DNA of 64,000 nucleotides. Source: Seiridium cupressi. Taxonomy: Eukaryota > Ascomycota > Sordariomycetes > Amphisphaeriales > Sporocadaceae. Each line of letters starts with the position of its first letter. Position 1 is the stretch's first letter. Made by a program: the position numbers and the translations under genes. The notes beneath the pieces are model-generated. The model worked only from the letters and a program-made list of their open reading frames with translations, ran no database searches and had not been told where the DNA came from. Location of the stretch: positions 186,001-250,000 of the forward strand of contig JARVKI010000056.1 in the NCBI GenBank assembly GCA_036674765.1, given 5' to 3'. Positions 47,985-59,590 of this stretch are shown in pieces.

Positions 47985-49662
47985 CTATCCTCTAACCTTC
48001 CATTGCAATGTCTCAGAGTCTAGATTATCCCGCTTCGTTGTCTCCCAGCCGTCACGGATTATCTCTGCGCATTTTTTATTTCGGGGCGTAATGACAGCTT
48101 GGAAGGGCAGTGGCGAGGCCAGGAAACCTTGAGTGACTTGTGCAGGTTTCGGAACGACTTCGTTCCCGTTGTTATCAAGCGGTCGCTTGATTTCAAACGC
48201 CCACAGCAGCCTCGAGATGCTGAGGAAGAGACTTCGATCCGCCACGTGGATACCAGGGCAGATTCGCCGTCCGGCCCCGAAGGCAAACTGGTCACGTTGC
48301 GAGACGTCTGGGTTGACGGCAGCATCGTAGAAACTTTGTTTGTCGTCTTTGAAACGGTCGGGGTCGAATTGACGTGGATTTGGGTAGCGGGAATCGTCGG
48401 TATGGATTGTGTAGACATTGTTCACGAGCGCCGATCCCTTTGGCAGTCGGAATCCCATATAGTGATCCTCCTGTGTAAGGGCGTGAGGGATAGCACCCAT
48501 GATTGTGACGGGCATCCAGCGGAGAGACTCCTTGACGCACCCACGTATGTACGGCAAGTTTGGCTCGTCTTCGGGCAGCGGCGTCCTGTCCGAGCCCACC
48601 ACGCGGTCGAGTTCGGCTCTTGCGCGCTGTTGCACTTCGGGAAAAACGAGCATAGCGCAGATAAACCAAATTAGAGTATTAGCGGTCGTATCCGTTCCCG
48701 CTTCCAGGAGCGTGCCGGTGATATACGCGGCGAAGTCATCGTCGAAGCCGTGCTTGTTCTGTTCTCGAACGAGACCCACACTGAAAGAGGGGTTTGGCTT
48801 GTCCGAGGAGAGTATATCGGCTTTGGCCCTGTCCCAGTGATACCTGTAAAGGGTCTTCTCCCGCTTGTGGTTTCTTGCGGCACGCTGCTTTGTGGGGAGC
48901 ATCCACGTCGGAAGCATCTGCAATATGGGAAGAAAGTCCATCAGCGCGGCTAGTCCTGTTTGCGCGAGTAGGAGAAACTCATCGAGCACCACCATGAGTT
49001 CCACCAAGTGGGGGTTCTCGTAGCTACAGGTTCGATACCCAAAGGTGGTGGTTGTCATCAGAGAATCTGAGTATCGACGAAAGTGAGTCTTGAAATCTTT
49101 CGGTTCGTTGAGGATGTCATACATCATTTGTCGGATCTCAAGCTCTTGGTAAGGGTAGAAGGCCTGCGCAGCATTGACATTTAGCTGGTCGTGCATGATC
49201 CGCCGAACCATCCTCCAAGTCTGTCCGTATCCCATCATCAAGACTCTTAGCCCCCCACTGGCGACCCTTTGACCTATGTACATATCCAGTCTGTCGCTGC
49301 TTACAGCGCCTTTCTTGTCCATGATGTCCTTTATTGCACGGTCATTCGAGAGAACAATCATGGTTTTAGTTCCCAGTATCAGGCTGTACACAGGTCCATA
49401 CTCTTGCGCCCACTTCTGGAACTGCAAATGGACATCGTGATCAGGCATCTGCAACTAGTCAGCAAAGTCGTGGATAGGGTATTTGCTGCAAACACAATGG
49501 AACATTAAGCCTCACAAGATGAAGATTTCCTAGTATGGGTATAGTTGGAGGTCCCGGCGGAAGGCCTGCTGGCCGTTGCCCGATGCGTAAAAGCTTACGG
49601 GCAGCGATACCCAGTAAGATGAGGCCTACAGAGGCGATGATTTGAGATGAAATGTTGGCCAT
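47985..49662 (-). CDS. Cytochrome P450 monooxygenase
   Basis: Two exons, 49662-49516 and 49448-47985 (67-nt intron, GTGAGG..TTGCAG), 536 residues. The N-terminus has an ER membrane anchor (hydrophobic residues 3-25) and the proline hinge GLPPGPPTIPILGN. The P450 core has the I-helix oxygen-binding motif AGTDTTANTL, the K-helix ESLRWMP (ExxR), the PDRF region, and the heme-thiolate loop FAFGAGRRICPG with Cys at about 446. It resembles the fungal secondary-metabolism P450s of the O-methylsterigmatocystin-oxidoreductase type, with substrate unknown. A frame-shifted fragment of a paralogue lies at 59394-59590, so this family has duplicated locally. Confidence 0.93.
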
Positions 49663-50686
49663 GTCCGGAGTCCACGGCGCGTAAACGGGTGACCCAAGCG
49701 ACTTTTTCTGTAGTTTACGGACGTTCTCTCAGTCTGTTTGCGGCGATATTTTTGTGAAGGCTGAGACTAATGACATCACGTAGGGTGGTGAAGCTTGGGA
49801 AAATAATGGTGACAACTTGCCTCCAACTTGCAAGAAGAGATTCCCGTCTTACATGAGGTATGAAAATAGGAAAAGATGACCGCGCTTATGGGGGTCGGTC
49901 AGCCTGGGGTGGAAGGATTGTGCTTTTAAAAATTAGTTCAAGGTATAAATCGGGCGCTAGCCTATTTACATGTACTCAACAACTGCCGCTTCCTTCGTGC
50001 TTGTATCGACGAAGCTCTGAGAATGGCTCCACCTGTGAGAGAGCTACCCGCGGACCACGATAAAATAACCGTTCGTTGTATATCGTTACGTCATACGATG
50101 CGGGGTCCAGGTCGGGGTCAATGCCCACAGCCTTCACCTTCATGAAGAGTATTTTCCAGATTCCTTTGCCTTCAAGCCAGACCGATGGCTACCATAGTAC
50201 ATGCCCGAACTACAACTAAACATTATGCGAACAGCCTTGGCCTTTTCTGTTGGCACGCGGGGATGTGGTGGAACAGCCATGACATACCTGCAGATAAAGC
50301 TCGTCGTGGCAAAGACACTTTTGTATTTCGACTTTGAGCGAGCCGCTGGTACAATTGGTGACACCGGAGACGGTTGTCAAGGAGACAGGAATGGAAGAGG
50401 ACGGGTCAACGAGTACCAACTCCATGACGCCTTATCTGCTGTTTATAATGGACCCAGCCTTACTTTTCGCCTAAGTGGAAAGTTTGACAAGGACCTTGCG
50501 GGCGGACACTCATGACATTATAGCCGGCAGCCAGTTTTCTGTTATTTATTAGCTGTGTTGTAATTAATACAAAACTATAAGACAATTAAGTTTAACTTTA
50601 TTTAGTTATAAATGATGTTATAAATAATAATTATGTAAGAAATAAAAAGATTTCCGATTAATTTACAATATAATTCTCTAGAAGAC
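49663..50686. other. Intergenic region with AT-rich patch
   Basis: 1 kb between the P450 start and the NLR stop. No gene recognised; 50530-50680 is strongly AT-rich, suggestive of RIP, and just precedes the NLR 3' end. Confidence 0.45.
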
Positions 50687-53600
50687 TCAGATACTACCGG
50701 CTATAATATTTCCCGAAATGTCGCTCAAGTATCCCAACCTCCGATTGCCCGTAGCGTTCGTGAAGTACTTCTCAGCCTCGTACATCTTGGCCAACTTCTT
50801 TCGCGTGCCACGGATACTGTCCTCATTGTGGAACTCCGGATTCAGCAACTTCTGGTCAATCACGTCGCAGAAGATCGCCTCCGCCTGTTGATAATGACGT
50901 CCATACTGCTCTTTGACCTCGGACCGCTGTTCGCTCCGCTGCTGCTCCTGCGTGAACAGCTGCTGCGCCCGCTTGCGGTAGCTCAGGGCCTGATTCTCTA
51001 GTGTTGCCAGATAGATCGGGTGCGATCGTCCAAGAGATTGCGACATGATGTCAAATGCTTCCTTATACTTCTCGTCGGCTCCCACAAAGTCACCTTTCAC
51101 GTCACATAAAGCGGCATGTTTCGCGATAGAAATCGCGGTGCTGGGATGCTGCTTTCCCAGCGTTTTCCTCTTGATATCGGTCGTCCACTCAAAAAGCTCC
51201 TGTGCCCTGGCGAAGGTCCCCCGCAACTGTAGTATCTGTGCCAACTCCTCTGCTGCGTCGAGCGTTACGGAGTTGTTGATGCCCAGTACGATCTTGTATG
51301 ACAACAGTGCTTGCTTGTACTTGGCTTCTGCATCGTCAAGCCTACCCAAATGCTTGAGTGTTGCCCCTAGCCTGTGCACTGTGAATATCGTCCTTGTGTC
51401 CACTGGGCCAAAGTCCTCCTCCTGGTATTTATCTAAGCTTTTGTAATGTTCCGTGGCAGTTTCAAGCTCTCCAGTAGCCACAGCTTCTATGGCTTTGGCT
51501 AGTTCCACCCGGCGACTGAGCGCGCGATCCTTCAAATTGATCTCGTCGATGTTGATTTGTTCGAGCTGCTCCCTACATTTTGTTATTTTGCCCGCTTGTT
51601 GGTATAACGATATCAAATTGAGGCGTGTCTCAATTTGTTCCCGGGCTCTCATTTCTTCTGGTTTTGCCAATGCCAACTTGAAACATTTGATTGCTTCTTT
51701 CCGTAGGCCTTGTCGCATGAAAACTCCTCCGAGGACTTGCCATTCGATTGCCGACCGATTATCAGTGCGGTCGTCCCAAAGGTTGTGAATATTTTCGTTG
51801 ATGCGATCTGACATGTCATAGCATGCCTTCGCATGTGGCACAATGATTCGTTCCGATAGCTGAGCCTCGAGGACGACGGGAGTATAACTGTGATGGCGGA
51901 TAAACCTGGTGCAGCAGTACGATGCAGTCCATGCGCTACGTAACTCTTCCTGCTCGTTTTTAATCCAACTTCCCTTGATCCACTCTTTCGCGTTCTGATG
52001 CAGTATGTAGCTATCTCTCGCCCCACCTATCCTCTCCGGTGGAGTCGTCGTGGAAGCATTTGGTTCAGCGACTCGAAGTATGATGCTCTGGCTTTCGAGG
52101 TCTTCCACTATTTTGGCCAGTGTCCCAGCGCCCGAAGACCCACCGTAGTTGTGACTACACCGATCAGCAATCATTTCCAGTAGTGAGTAAGGAAAAGCAT
52201 TGCTTGAGAGTATCGTGCAAACTCTCAGTACCTGAATGGTTAATGGTGGATTTGCTGGTAATGGGTTTAAAGTGCGCAGAAATCTCCGTGGGGTTGCTAT
52301 TAGCTCCAGAAAATGGGAGGGTGTTTCCTGTGTGGCTTGGAGGTATCTGGCTGCACTGCATATGGCCAGTGGCTGACATCCGAGTTCTGTGACGATCTTC
52401 TTTGATATATTCTCTGAGAGCAAAGGATTTTGGACCATAGGTGTATGCCCATGGATGGGCTGAGGCGTCTCCATGAGTTTATTGAACAGCTCAATTGCTT
52501 CATCATTTGCCCATGCGTGGATCTCTATGGCCTCTCCAAATGGGCAATAGCTTCGCTCCTCCGAAATGAGCACTAGCTGGCCGTGTTTCGAAAGTGGAAT
52601 AAACTCTAGCAGGTTGTAGCTAGGACGAACATTGTCGAATACTAAAAGCCAGGTATTATTTCCCATCAAGAGCCAGTCTTTCGCACCTTTGATGGCTGAC
52701 TGGACTTCCACAGGATCCAGGAGGTCTATAGACCCCTTGTCAAGCATGGCATGTGGGCTTGGAATCCCCATGTCCCTTTCGACTTGAGCTCTAGCGTCAG
52801 CTGGATTTGGGAACTGGTTCGTGTGGTATGTCTCGGCGTAGTAGTCGACTATGACTTTGAGGAGATGTAGGTAACCAGTAATCACCGTATGTCTACTCTC
52901 GGCATTCATCCAGAAAACTGATCTTCCCTTGTCGACGAGCTGCTCGCCATAGTCTCGCACTAGAGTTGTTTTGCCCACTCCTGGTGGACCATAAACTGTC
53001 ACGATAGCAAAGTCTTTGATGCTTCGAGGTACCTCAAAATATTGCTGAATCCTCGTGATGAATTCGTGCCGGATGACAGAGTCGTATGGCTGTCTGGTAG
53101 AAGGCCCAGAAGAATACGGCAGAATGCAAAAGTTCTTTTCCACATTTGCGATCGTCTTGCCCTCTATTGCGCCATTAGCCTCAACATACCGCAGTTGTCA
53201 AAAGTCCTCTAGGCATTTCTTACTGAGGGGTTTCATGACCGGTTCATATTTGAGTAGCTTTTCTGCCGCACGGGGTTTGGATTCAGTCAACAACTCCCCG
53301 AATAACCTTTCGAACTTCACATAGTCCTGATCTTCTTTGCCGTTGAATTTGACCAGCCCCGTGTGGTTTCTCTGAAGGCTGATATAAGTGTCGCCTAGCC
53401 TTTTGAACGGCTCGGGACCATTCACAATCTGCCAGTACCGAATAAATATTTTGCCACTAATTAGGACTAAAACACATACCAATGCTTTTCGCCCTCTGAA
53501 AGATGTTGCTTTTGTTTCGTATACTGAGAGAATCTTGAGCCCTGAGCGGATAGGTTTGTAACTGCCTAGTTCGTTCTGCAGCCAGTGGGCATCGTTTATC

Positions 53601-54273
53601 AGTTGTTTCTCATTACTCTTAAGCCAGCTGTCCGGGTCAAGGCTCAAATGAGAAACGTTTCGAATGATATCAGCAAGCGAGCTTGGCTTAATATCATCGT
53701 CCGGAGTGCCAAAGAAGGCAATGCCCCCTGTGAGGACTTCGACACGCCGGATATTCGAGTCAGGAGATTCTGTCGAGTAGATGAGCGCTCTTTTAACTAT
53801 CAAACCGCCAAGGCTGTGTGCAACAAAGACCAGTGGCCGATTTGAGGTATTGTCTCCTTCCCGAAGGGCGGCAATCTTATGAATCAAGTCATGAGCGCGG
53901 CTATACAGCACTGTACGAACGTGTGCCTGCGATTTAAATAGGTCGGGCTCATATGAATACGTCATGATACGAGCCTGTTTCCCGCAGTCTTCGGCAAGCC
54001 CAGCTTCAAGCCAGTTAGGCCGGTTGAGGGTATTGTTACCCCATGTCCACGTTTTGAATCCGCGAGCCAAGCCATGCACGGCGATGATACTGCTGTACAT
54101 TAGTATATGGCCATTGAGTTAATAAATTTGGCACCTTACTCAATGGTCGGTATCTCTGATTTATAGACAATGTCCAGTCTGCTGGGTCCGGATTCAGAGA
54201 TGAATTCATGCTTCAGAGCTGTCCGAACTCGCCGCAGCTTATCCACCACAAAGCTCAATCTCACCTCGGCCAT
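50687..54273 (-). CDS. NOD-like receptor: SesB-like lipase - NB-ARC - TPR
   Basis: Four exons, 54273-54140, 54092-53480, 53428-53224 and 53163-50687 (introns 47, 51, 60 nt), 1142 residues. The 51-nt intron has no stop and would be read through without the GTATGT/GGCAG sites; removing it restores the family alignment. N-terminal alpha/beta-hydrolase (residues 45-300): IIAVHGL oxyanion region and the nucleophile elbow AHSLGG with Ser at about 138, the SesB-type domain of fungal NLRs. NB-ARC: Walker A GPPGVGKTT at 376-384, Walker B WLLVFDNV at about 489-496, and GLPL-like LGCQPLA. C-terminal TPR array from about 780 (LGRLDDAEAKYKQAL, LGKQHPSTAISIAKHAAL). Such STAND receptors sense non-self and activate their N-terminal effector by oligomerisation. 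The ORF is intact. Confidence 0.88.
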
Positions 54274-54985
54274 TGGGAGCGCGACGCAATATCCCAAGTT
54301 CTGTTCACCACTCTTTGACCTCTCATCAATTGCGCGATCATCGGACTGTTAAAGATGTATGTTCTCGAGATCGCGCCCTGCGCCGTTCCGTTGGTCGTAC
54401 TGGCAATAGGGCCTTGGCGTTTTGGTTGTTAGGTGAAAAGTGAACAGCAAGGCTTGGGAACTGTAAGAACCCCTCCTCCCAGGGATTTATGGCTGACCCG
54501 AACAAGTCCTTGGCGCTGTCACGCTCGGCAGGCCCGAGCCAATCACATCCAAATCGCACTGCCAGCGGGAATGTGATACACAAATGCGTCGTCAGGCTGT
54601 GCAATCTTCCGCCTGATCCTCGGGGCGTTCTAAGTAGCAGATCTGTTCCATTGTCATGCACTTCGAAGAATATGTCAGTTGCATTCATTCATGAGGACAT
54701 TCCGAACTCCCTTTTACTCGATGTGACACTGATGAACGCGGTATGGCCATGCCCGCCCAGAAGACATTCCAGACCATAGATTCACATGCATGCGATACTA
54801 CTTCAGTGGCTTTGTGTTATGAACAGGCACTCTGGCTAGTAATAAACTGCCAATAAGAGACAATACTTCTCTGCCCCAGCGACAGCCGATTGAGCATAGC
54901 CTGCTTTAATCTGGTCCGATAACCCTACGAAGCCCGTGTTGCCGTTATCTGCAACCGAGATTCTAGAAAAGAACTGCACTATTCA
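54274..54985. other. Intergenic, NLR promoter / CHAT gene 3' end
   Basis: 0.7 kb on the same strand as both neighbours. A minus-strand frame at 54688-54338 is open for 116 codons but not recognised and is treated as non-coding. Confidence 0.4.
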
Positions 54986-57039
54986 TCATGCATAATTAGT
55001 CAGACCGCTCAGATCTGGCGGAATTTGCAACGCATCAGGCAGATCCTCCACGTCATCATACACGGAGCTACCGTGAGACCAATATTTGACATACTTCGGA
55101 GGGTCATTAGCCCATTCTTTCGGCATCCATTCCAGCTCCCCATTACATCCTATTATGATAGCATAGTCTCTCTTGCTCATATCCAGCAGAAATTCACGCA
55201 TCTTGCGAATGATGGTCTCTCGTGAGGGTCCATGCACATCAGATCCAGTGAACACCCCCTGAAACACATTGTCAAGGCCTTTAAACACGTGTACTGTTCC
55301 TCCAAGTGCATCAGGAAGCCTATGGCCCCATGCATACCCATGAGTATGCCTTGGCAGAGTCACATGAGGCGGAGGTATTCCCTGCGTAGGCCCACGATTA
55401 CTAAGTTCGATGTTGTAGAACGATACTTGTTGGACGAAGTTGGTACAAAGCCAGAGGTGGGATAAGCCTTGTATAAATCTGGTCAATTCTGGCTGCTTGT
55501 CAAATGAGTTACTAGCATACACAAGACGATGTGTCTGCAAGTAGACCTCCAACTCCAGAGAAATGAGGTCCAGACGAGGAATGTATTCTAACTTTCCCGG
55601 TTGTTGGCTGTTCTGTTGATGCCGTCGCCGAAGAATGGGTGGAACCTGTGCTAGGACACGATTACAAGCTCGAAGAATATCAGCTAGTCTTCTCGCTTCA
55701 CGGTGACGGACGCTGGGGTTGTCGCGTGCGTAGTAGACATATAGGAAGTCGTCTCGGTACTGGCGCTTACTAGGCCATCGACTTGGGTTATCCCGCAGCG
55801 CTCTCCGCCCTTGGTGTGCAGCCGCCTCGAAGGAGAATTGGCCATTGGCGGCGAGGAGTGCTCGATAGAAGGCTTCATTGTGTGCGAGCACCGAGTCGGT
55901 ACCCGCGCGGCCCCAGACTGCCGAGACGCCGCGCACATTCGCGCGGATGAAATGTTGTGCCATATTATTGGCACGACCTGCACACTCATATGCTGACCAA
56001 CATGCTGTCATGACCACATGCTCAATACGAAATTCTTCGATAATCTTCGCCACATCAGCCGCCTTCTCAGCGAACACGCCACTTGGGTCCTTCTCCTTGT
56101 CGCTCTCGGTAAAGATCAAGCGACTTTCAGACTTGTCGCTCGTGTTAGCACTATGCAAGGTATCCAGTTAGCTTGAGTTTATCACTACAGAATGGTAGTA
56201 GCATTGTCGAAAACATACTCAGCGCCGTGCAAGTCAAAGTGTATAATGTTAAAATGGACGTCCTGGCTAGCTCTGAAGGCCAAGTGCTCCCGCAACTTCT
56301 GCTTGGACCCTGGTCGAACTATCTCAACCATGATCCGCGTCCTCGCACGGTTCAAGTCGTGTTGCAGTTGCATCAGGGGTCGTTGTGCTAGGTCCGGGTC
56401 GGCGTCTTTGTTCCTTCCTTGCTTTTTGAGATTCCTGGCAATAACCAGAAGGATTTTCACAGTCTCGTTCTCTTTCTTCTGGATCGCTAACAGTGGGTCG
56501 GGGTGTGGTCGGCGGACTCCTCCTTTGAAGTCGATGACTCGCGATACTGCTATGGTGTATGGATGTTGACACAACTCGTTGAGCGAATGGCCCTCGAGAA
56601 GCTCCCATTTGATCGAGTGTAAACCCCGGCCTCGTCGAATATTCTTCTTGTGCTCTTCGATGACATAGATTACGCAGCCACGAGCGTTGGCAGAGAAAAT
56701 GCCGTGCTGCTCTTTGAACTGCTCAAAGGGCAGCTGAGCGAGTAGATCGGTGGCATAGACACTAACGCCATCGTTCCAGTATGGAAGATCTGGGTGTTCG
56801 CGAGCGGGGGGAGAATTAATGCGGGCCCGAGCAAGGACGTGAGCGGATTCGGTGACATAGTCGTTGAAGTCGTATCGATATGATGGTTCTACGATGACGT
56901 GACTTTGAGGACCCGGGCGGTCGTTGATTTCGAAGCGCACATTCCACGTTTTCTGATGGGGGGCGGGCCGCGCCGCCGCCGCCGCAGCAGCAGCATTGTC
57001 CGGAACTTCGTAAATAAAGATCTTGTCAACTAGACTCAT
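54986..57039 (-). CDS. CHAT-domain (caspase-like) protease
   Basis: Two exons, 57039-56219 and 56150-54986 (68-nt intron, phase 2), 661 residues. CHAT core, about residues 150-420: the entry motif GLHSIKWELLEG, the catalytic-His motif IIHFDLHG with His at about 271 (the intron falls directly behind it), and the catalytic-Cys motif VVMTACWSAYE with Cys at about 324, followed by NNMAQHFI, VRGVSAVWG, AFYRALLA and AAHQGRRALRDN. His and Cys are both present and correctly spaced, so it is predicted active. The C-terminal 230 residues are a family-typical helical extension. No TPR, NB-ARC or other sensor is fused. CHAT proteases are related to caspases and separase and in fungi are found next to, and activate by cleavage, pore-forming effectors. 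The divergent neighbour at 57822 is the obvious candidate substrate. Confidence 0.88.
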
Positions 57040-57821
57040 TGCACGCCGGCGATCTCAACCATCACGCAAGAGACATAATGCAATAGGTCAAGGAAGAACA
57101 CAAAACGGCCTGATGGTCATGCAGACAGCATTTAGAGTGGGCGCGAAACTGAGCAGTAGGATGGCCGCCCGGTGACGTGACAAGGCTGGGTACGGGAGGT
57201 TGCACGACTGCAGCCGCTTCTATAATAGGTCACAAGCGCCGCCAAATCCCTGCCAATTACACCTACGATGCGCACCCAGCCCCAGAGCCTGCCGCAACTT
57301 GCAGTGAAGGGGGCTGGGCTTGGGTGCTTCCTGCATTTCGGTGTGAAATGTATTGGTTCCATTTTCATGCTGTCTCGGCGGGCGGAGACATCGAGTCATC
57401 TTGTGTACATACAATGTAGTCACTACATTGCTCAGCCGCCCAGAACGCCCATTCAGTCAGCCACCGCAATCACAGAGAAACTTTCAGCAGTGGTACGCGT
57501 GCCCCCCGCAGAGCCGTTGGGGCAAACTGCCAGCTTGGGGGCTCTGATTGTGATACATGAGTTTTAGAGGGGGAAGAGGGTGCTATGGTTGACATGCGTC
57601 AGTGTGCCTTGGCGGAGGCCTCGAGTGACAAGATCACCGAGCCTTGCGCGCAGAGAAGCACGGAATAAGGCATGCATTTATACCTAATGTGTTGCGCATT
57701 GTGGAGTTTGCGTTGGGATTTGATTCTGATCCACCATTAGCTTTTGCGGCCATCAAGATTTTCCCTATTATAGTTCCGTCACTAGTTTAAGCTACTTCGA
57801 CCTGACACTGAAGCTTCCTTC
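57040..57821. promoter_or_regulatory. Divergent promoter region, CHAT protease / unknown 317-residue protein
   Basis: 782 bp between the two start codons; no additional gene recognised. It implies coordinated expression of the two genes, but no specific element was identified. Confidence 0.45.
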
Positions 57822-58775
57822 ATGGCCACGACAAGAAGCACAAGAACCCGGCTGGAAAGCACACCTCGCAGCCCCATCTTTCTAACACATCCACCGATCC
57901 TCGCGAATGAATATCGCGACAAGCTCATTGGGGCGTGCATCGCCGACCCATATGACCCAACGAAAGATTATACGTCCATCGATGAGCCTTACCCCATAGA
58001 ACTACGCCCGAAAATTGATCCAAAGCCAGTAGACATCGACAACTATTACGACGTCCTGAACACCAGCTCCAACAAACATGTCAAGGCTACATTCGAGAGG
58101 ATCATCACTGCCTTCTTTGAGCGCAACAATGAGACCACCGAAGCTCGTGAAGCTGCCAGCGCGAAGTGGTGGAAGATGGAAACACCGCAGGAAAACTTTA
58201 GGACACTCATGAGCGACAAGGGTTATTATGAGTCCGTGTTTGCGCTTCTGGACCGAAATTCTGGCGGCCCTGTCTATCTGGTCACCAATATTTTAGTCCT
58301 CTCGGCGCCCAAGATCGACAAAGCGAAGGCATCGTCACGAAGAGACGGGGCCTCGGCTGCTGTACCAGATCCTCAGACCCATGGCACAACCAACATCGTG
58401 GATGTCGGCGGCGAAGTTGGCCGATCGACTGAAGGCTCAACTGGAGGTCAATTCCGGCACGAGATGATCGTCGGCCTCGGCGTCTACGAGGTCTATCTCG
58501 CCAAGCCGCCGGCGACCAGTCGGCTGAGGGGCATCTTCAGACGGAAGAACCTCGACCCTACCATCTTACCGGTGCCCGTCAACGAACAGGTGCTACGTCA
58601 TCTCCGGATGGGACGTTATCAAGCCCAGCCCTACGATGGCGCCAAGTTCATGAGCCACAGCGCCGAGGAGAAGGGAGATCAACCACAGGGCAGCGGCAAT
58701 GCTCTTGGTTTCGCTCTGTACTTCCCGGAAGAGTCAGCTGACGAAGCCGCATCCGTCTCTCGACCGAGAAGTTAA
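57822..58775 (+). CDS. Unknown protein next to CHAT protease, candidate cell-death effector
   Basis: Single exon, 317 residues, ATG at 57822, no signal peptide and no plain transmembrane helix. N-terminal 30 residues are Arg/Thr-rich; 80-145 is mostly helical (KATFERIITAFFERN, SAKWWKMETPQENF); then come beta-like strands GPVYLVTNILVLSAPKI (149-165) and MIVGLGVYEVYL (215-226), separated by a disordered Gly/Ser-rich loop (170-210); the C-terminus is short and charged. Strand-loop-strand with a central P-V-Y-(L/M)-V-T pattern is what I would expect of fungal gasdermin-like proteins, but the match is by eye and weak. I do not assign a function. Position (divergent from a CHAT protease) is the strongest hint that it is the protease's target; the flexible loop would be a natural cleavage site. 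Confidence 0.8.
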   Translation: MATTRSTRTRLESTPRSPIFLTHPPILANEYRDKLIGACIADPYDPTKDYTSIDEPYPIELRPKIDPKPVDIDNYYDVLNTSSNKHVKATFERIITAFFERNNETTEAREAASAKWWKMETPQENFRTLMSDKGYYESVFALLDRNSGGPVYLVTNILVLSAPKIDKAKASSRRDGASAAVPDPQTHGTTNIVDVGGEVGRSTEGSTGGQFRHEMIVGLGVYEVYLAKPPATSRLRGIFRRKNLDPTILPVPVNEQVLRHLRMGRYQAQPYDGAKFMSHSAEEKGDQPQGSGNALGFALYFPEESADEAASVSRPRS

Positions 58776-59393
58776 CACTTTTAAAGATTGTCATGAGCTT
58801 GGAATTGATGACTGAGTCCAGTTTTTACTTTTTCGAGCATGTTGGTTTCAAGTCAGCAACGAAACAAACCAATCTGGGTGGCTCATCAAAATAAATTGAC
58901 TAGATGAAGTCGCTTTAAACTACGTTGAGCAGCAAGCTATGTTTCCAGTTTCGCGCACTTTGGGTAACGCCACTTGTTGAGATGGCCAGAGCGAGGCAAC
59001 AGAAATATCAACATGTGCTTGAGTACTGTCAAAATGCTACCACTTGCCGGCAGGCTACGGACAACCCCTCAAATGGTTGGTAATGAGGCACATGGTCTAT
59101 TGATGGTTGGTGCTGTGCTAGATAGTGCCTGTACCGGCATGATTTCACGATTACATAACCAGGGGAACACTGTATCATTATATTATCCGTCATATACTTA
59201 GTGCGGACTTCAGGGATTGTATAGTATAGGCTATTATTTGTATAATTACAGTAGTTTTTTACAGATAACATATCACAACTGAAGGCCCGTTAACCAACTG
59301 GCTGTATATTTGGATATCCGACTTGTGAAAACTCAGTGCAAACCTTTTTAAAACTAGTTGCAACTAGAGCTAGAGTCCATACAATCTGTATCA
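58776..59393. other. Intergenic, no gene seen
   Basis: 0.6 kb; nothing recognised. Confidence 0.45.
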
Positions 59394-59590
59394 CTCAGGG
59401 AGTAATCGCCAGGCTTGGAAGACAATGAAGAGGCAAGGAAAACAAAAGAATAGAGTAGCTTGTTTATAGTCCGGAACGACCTCTTCCCTGTTGCCGTCAA
59501 GGTGTCGTTTGAATTCAAAAGCCCATAACAGTCTGGAGATGCAGAGGATGAGACTCCGGTCCACTCGTGGACACCGGGACAGATCAAATA
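59394..59590 (-). pseudogene. Fragment of a cytochrome P450 paralogue (C-terminal part)
   Basis: Read on the minus strand this encodes ICPGVH, then, after a one-base shift, RSLILCISRLLWAFEFKR and EEVVPDYKQATLFF. It matches the segment of the intact P450 (47985-49662) that begins at the heme cysteine, ICPGIH / RSLFLSISRLLWAFEIKR / NEVVPKPAQVTQGF, at high similarity but with a 1-base deletion just after the cysteine and further decay downstream. No other part of a P450 gene was found on either side, so it is an isolated relic of a duplicate. Confidence 0.8.

Noticed and set aside
53198..54100. Separate lipase gene starting at the ATG at 54100
   Set aside because: An upstream exon (54273-54140) joins in phase with a canonical intron and a downstream GTAAGA donor links the lipase to the NB-ARC exon, so this is one NLR gene.
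54338..54688. 116-codon minus-strand frame upstream of the NLR
   Set aside because: Not recognised, not in a position to be spliced into the NLR, and overlapped by an equally long plus-strand frame.
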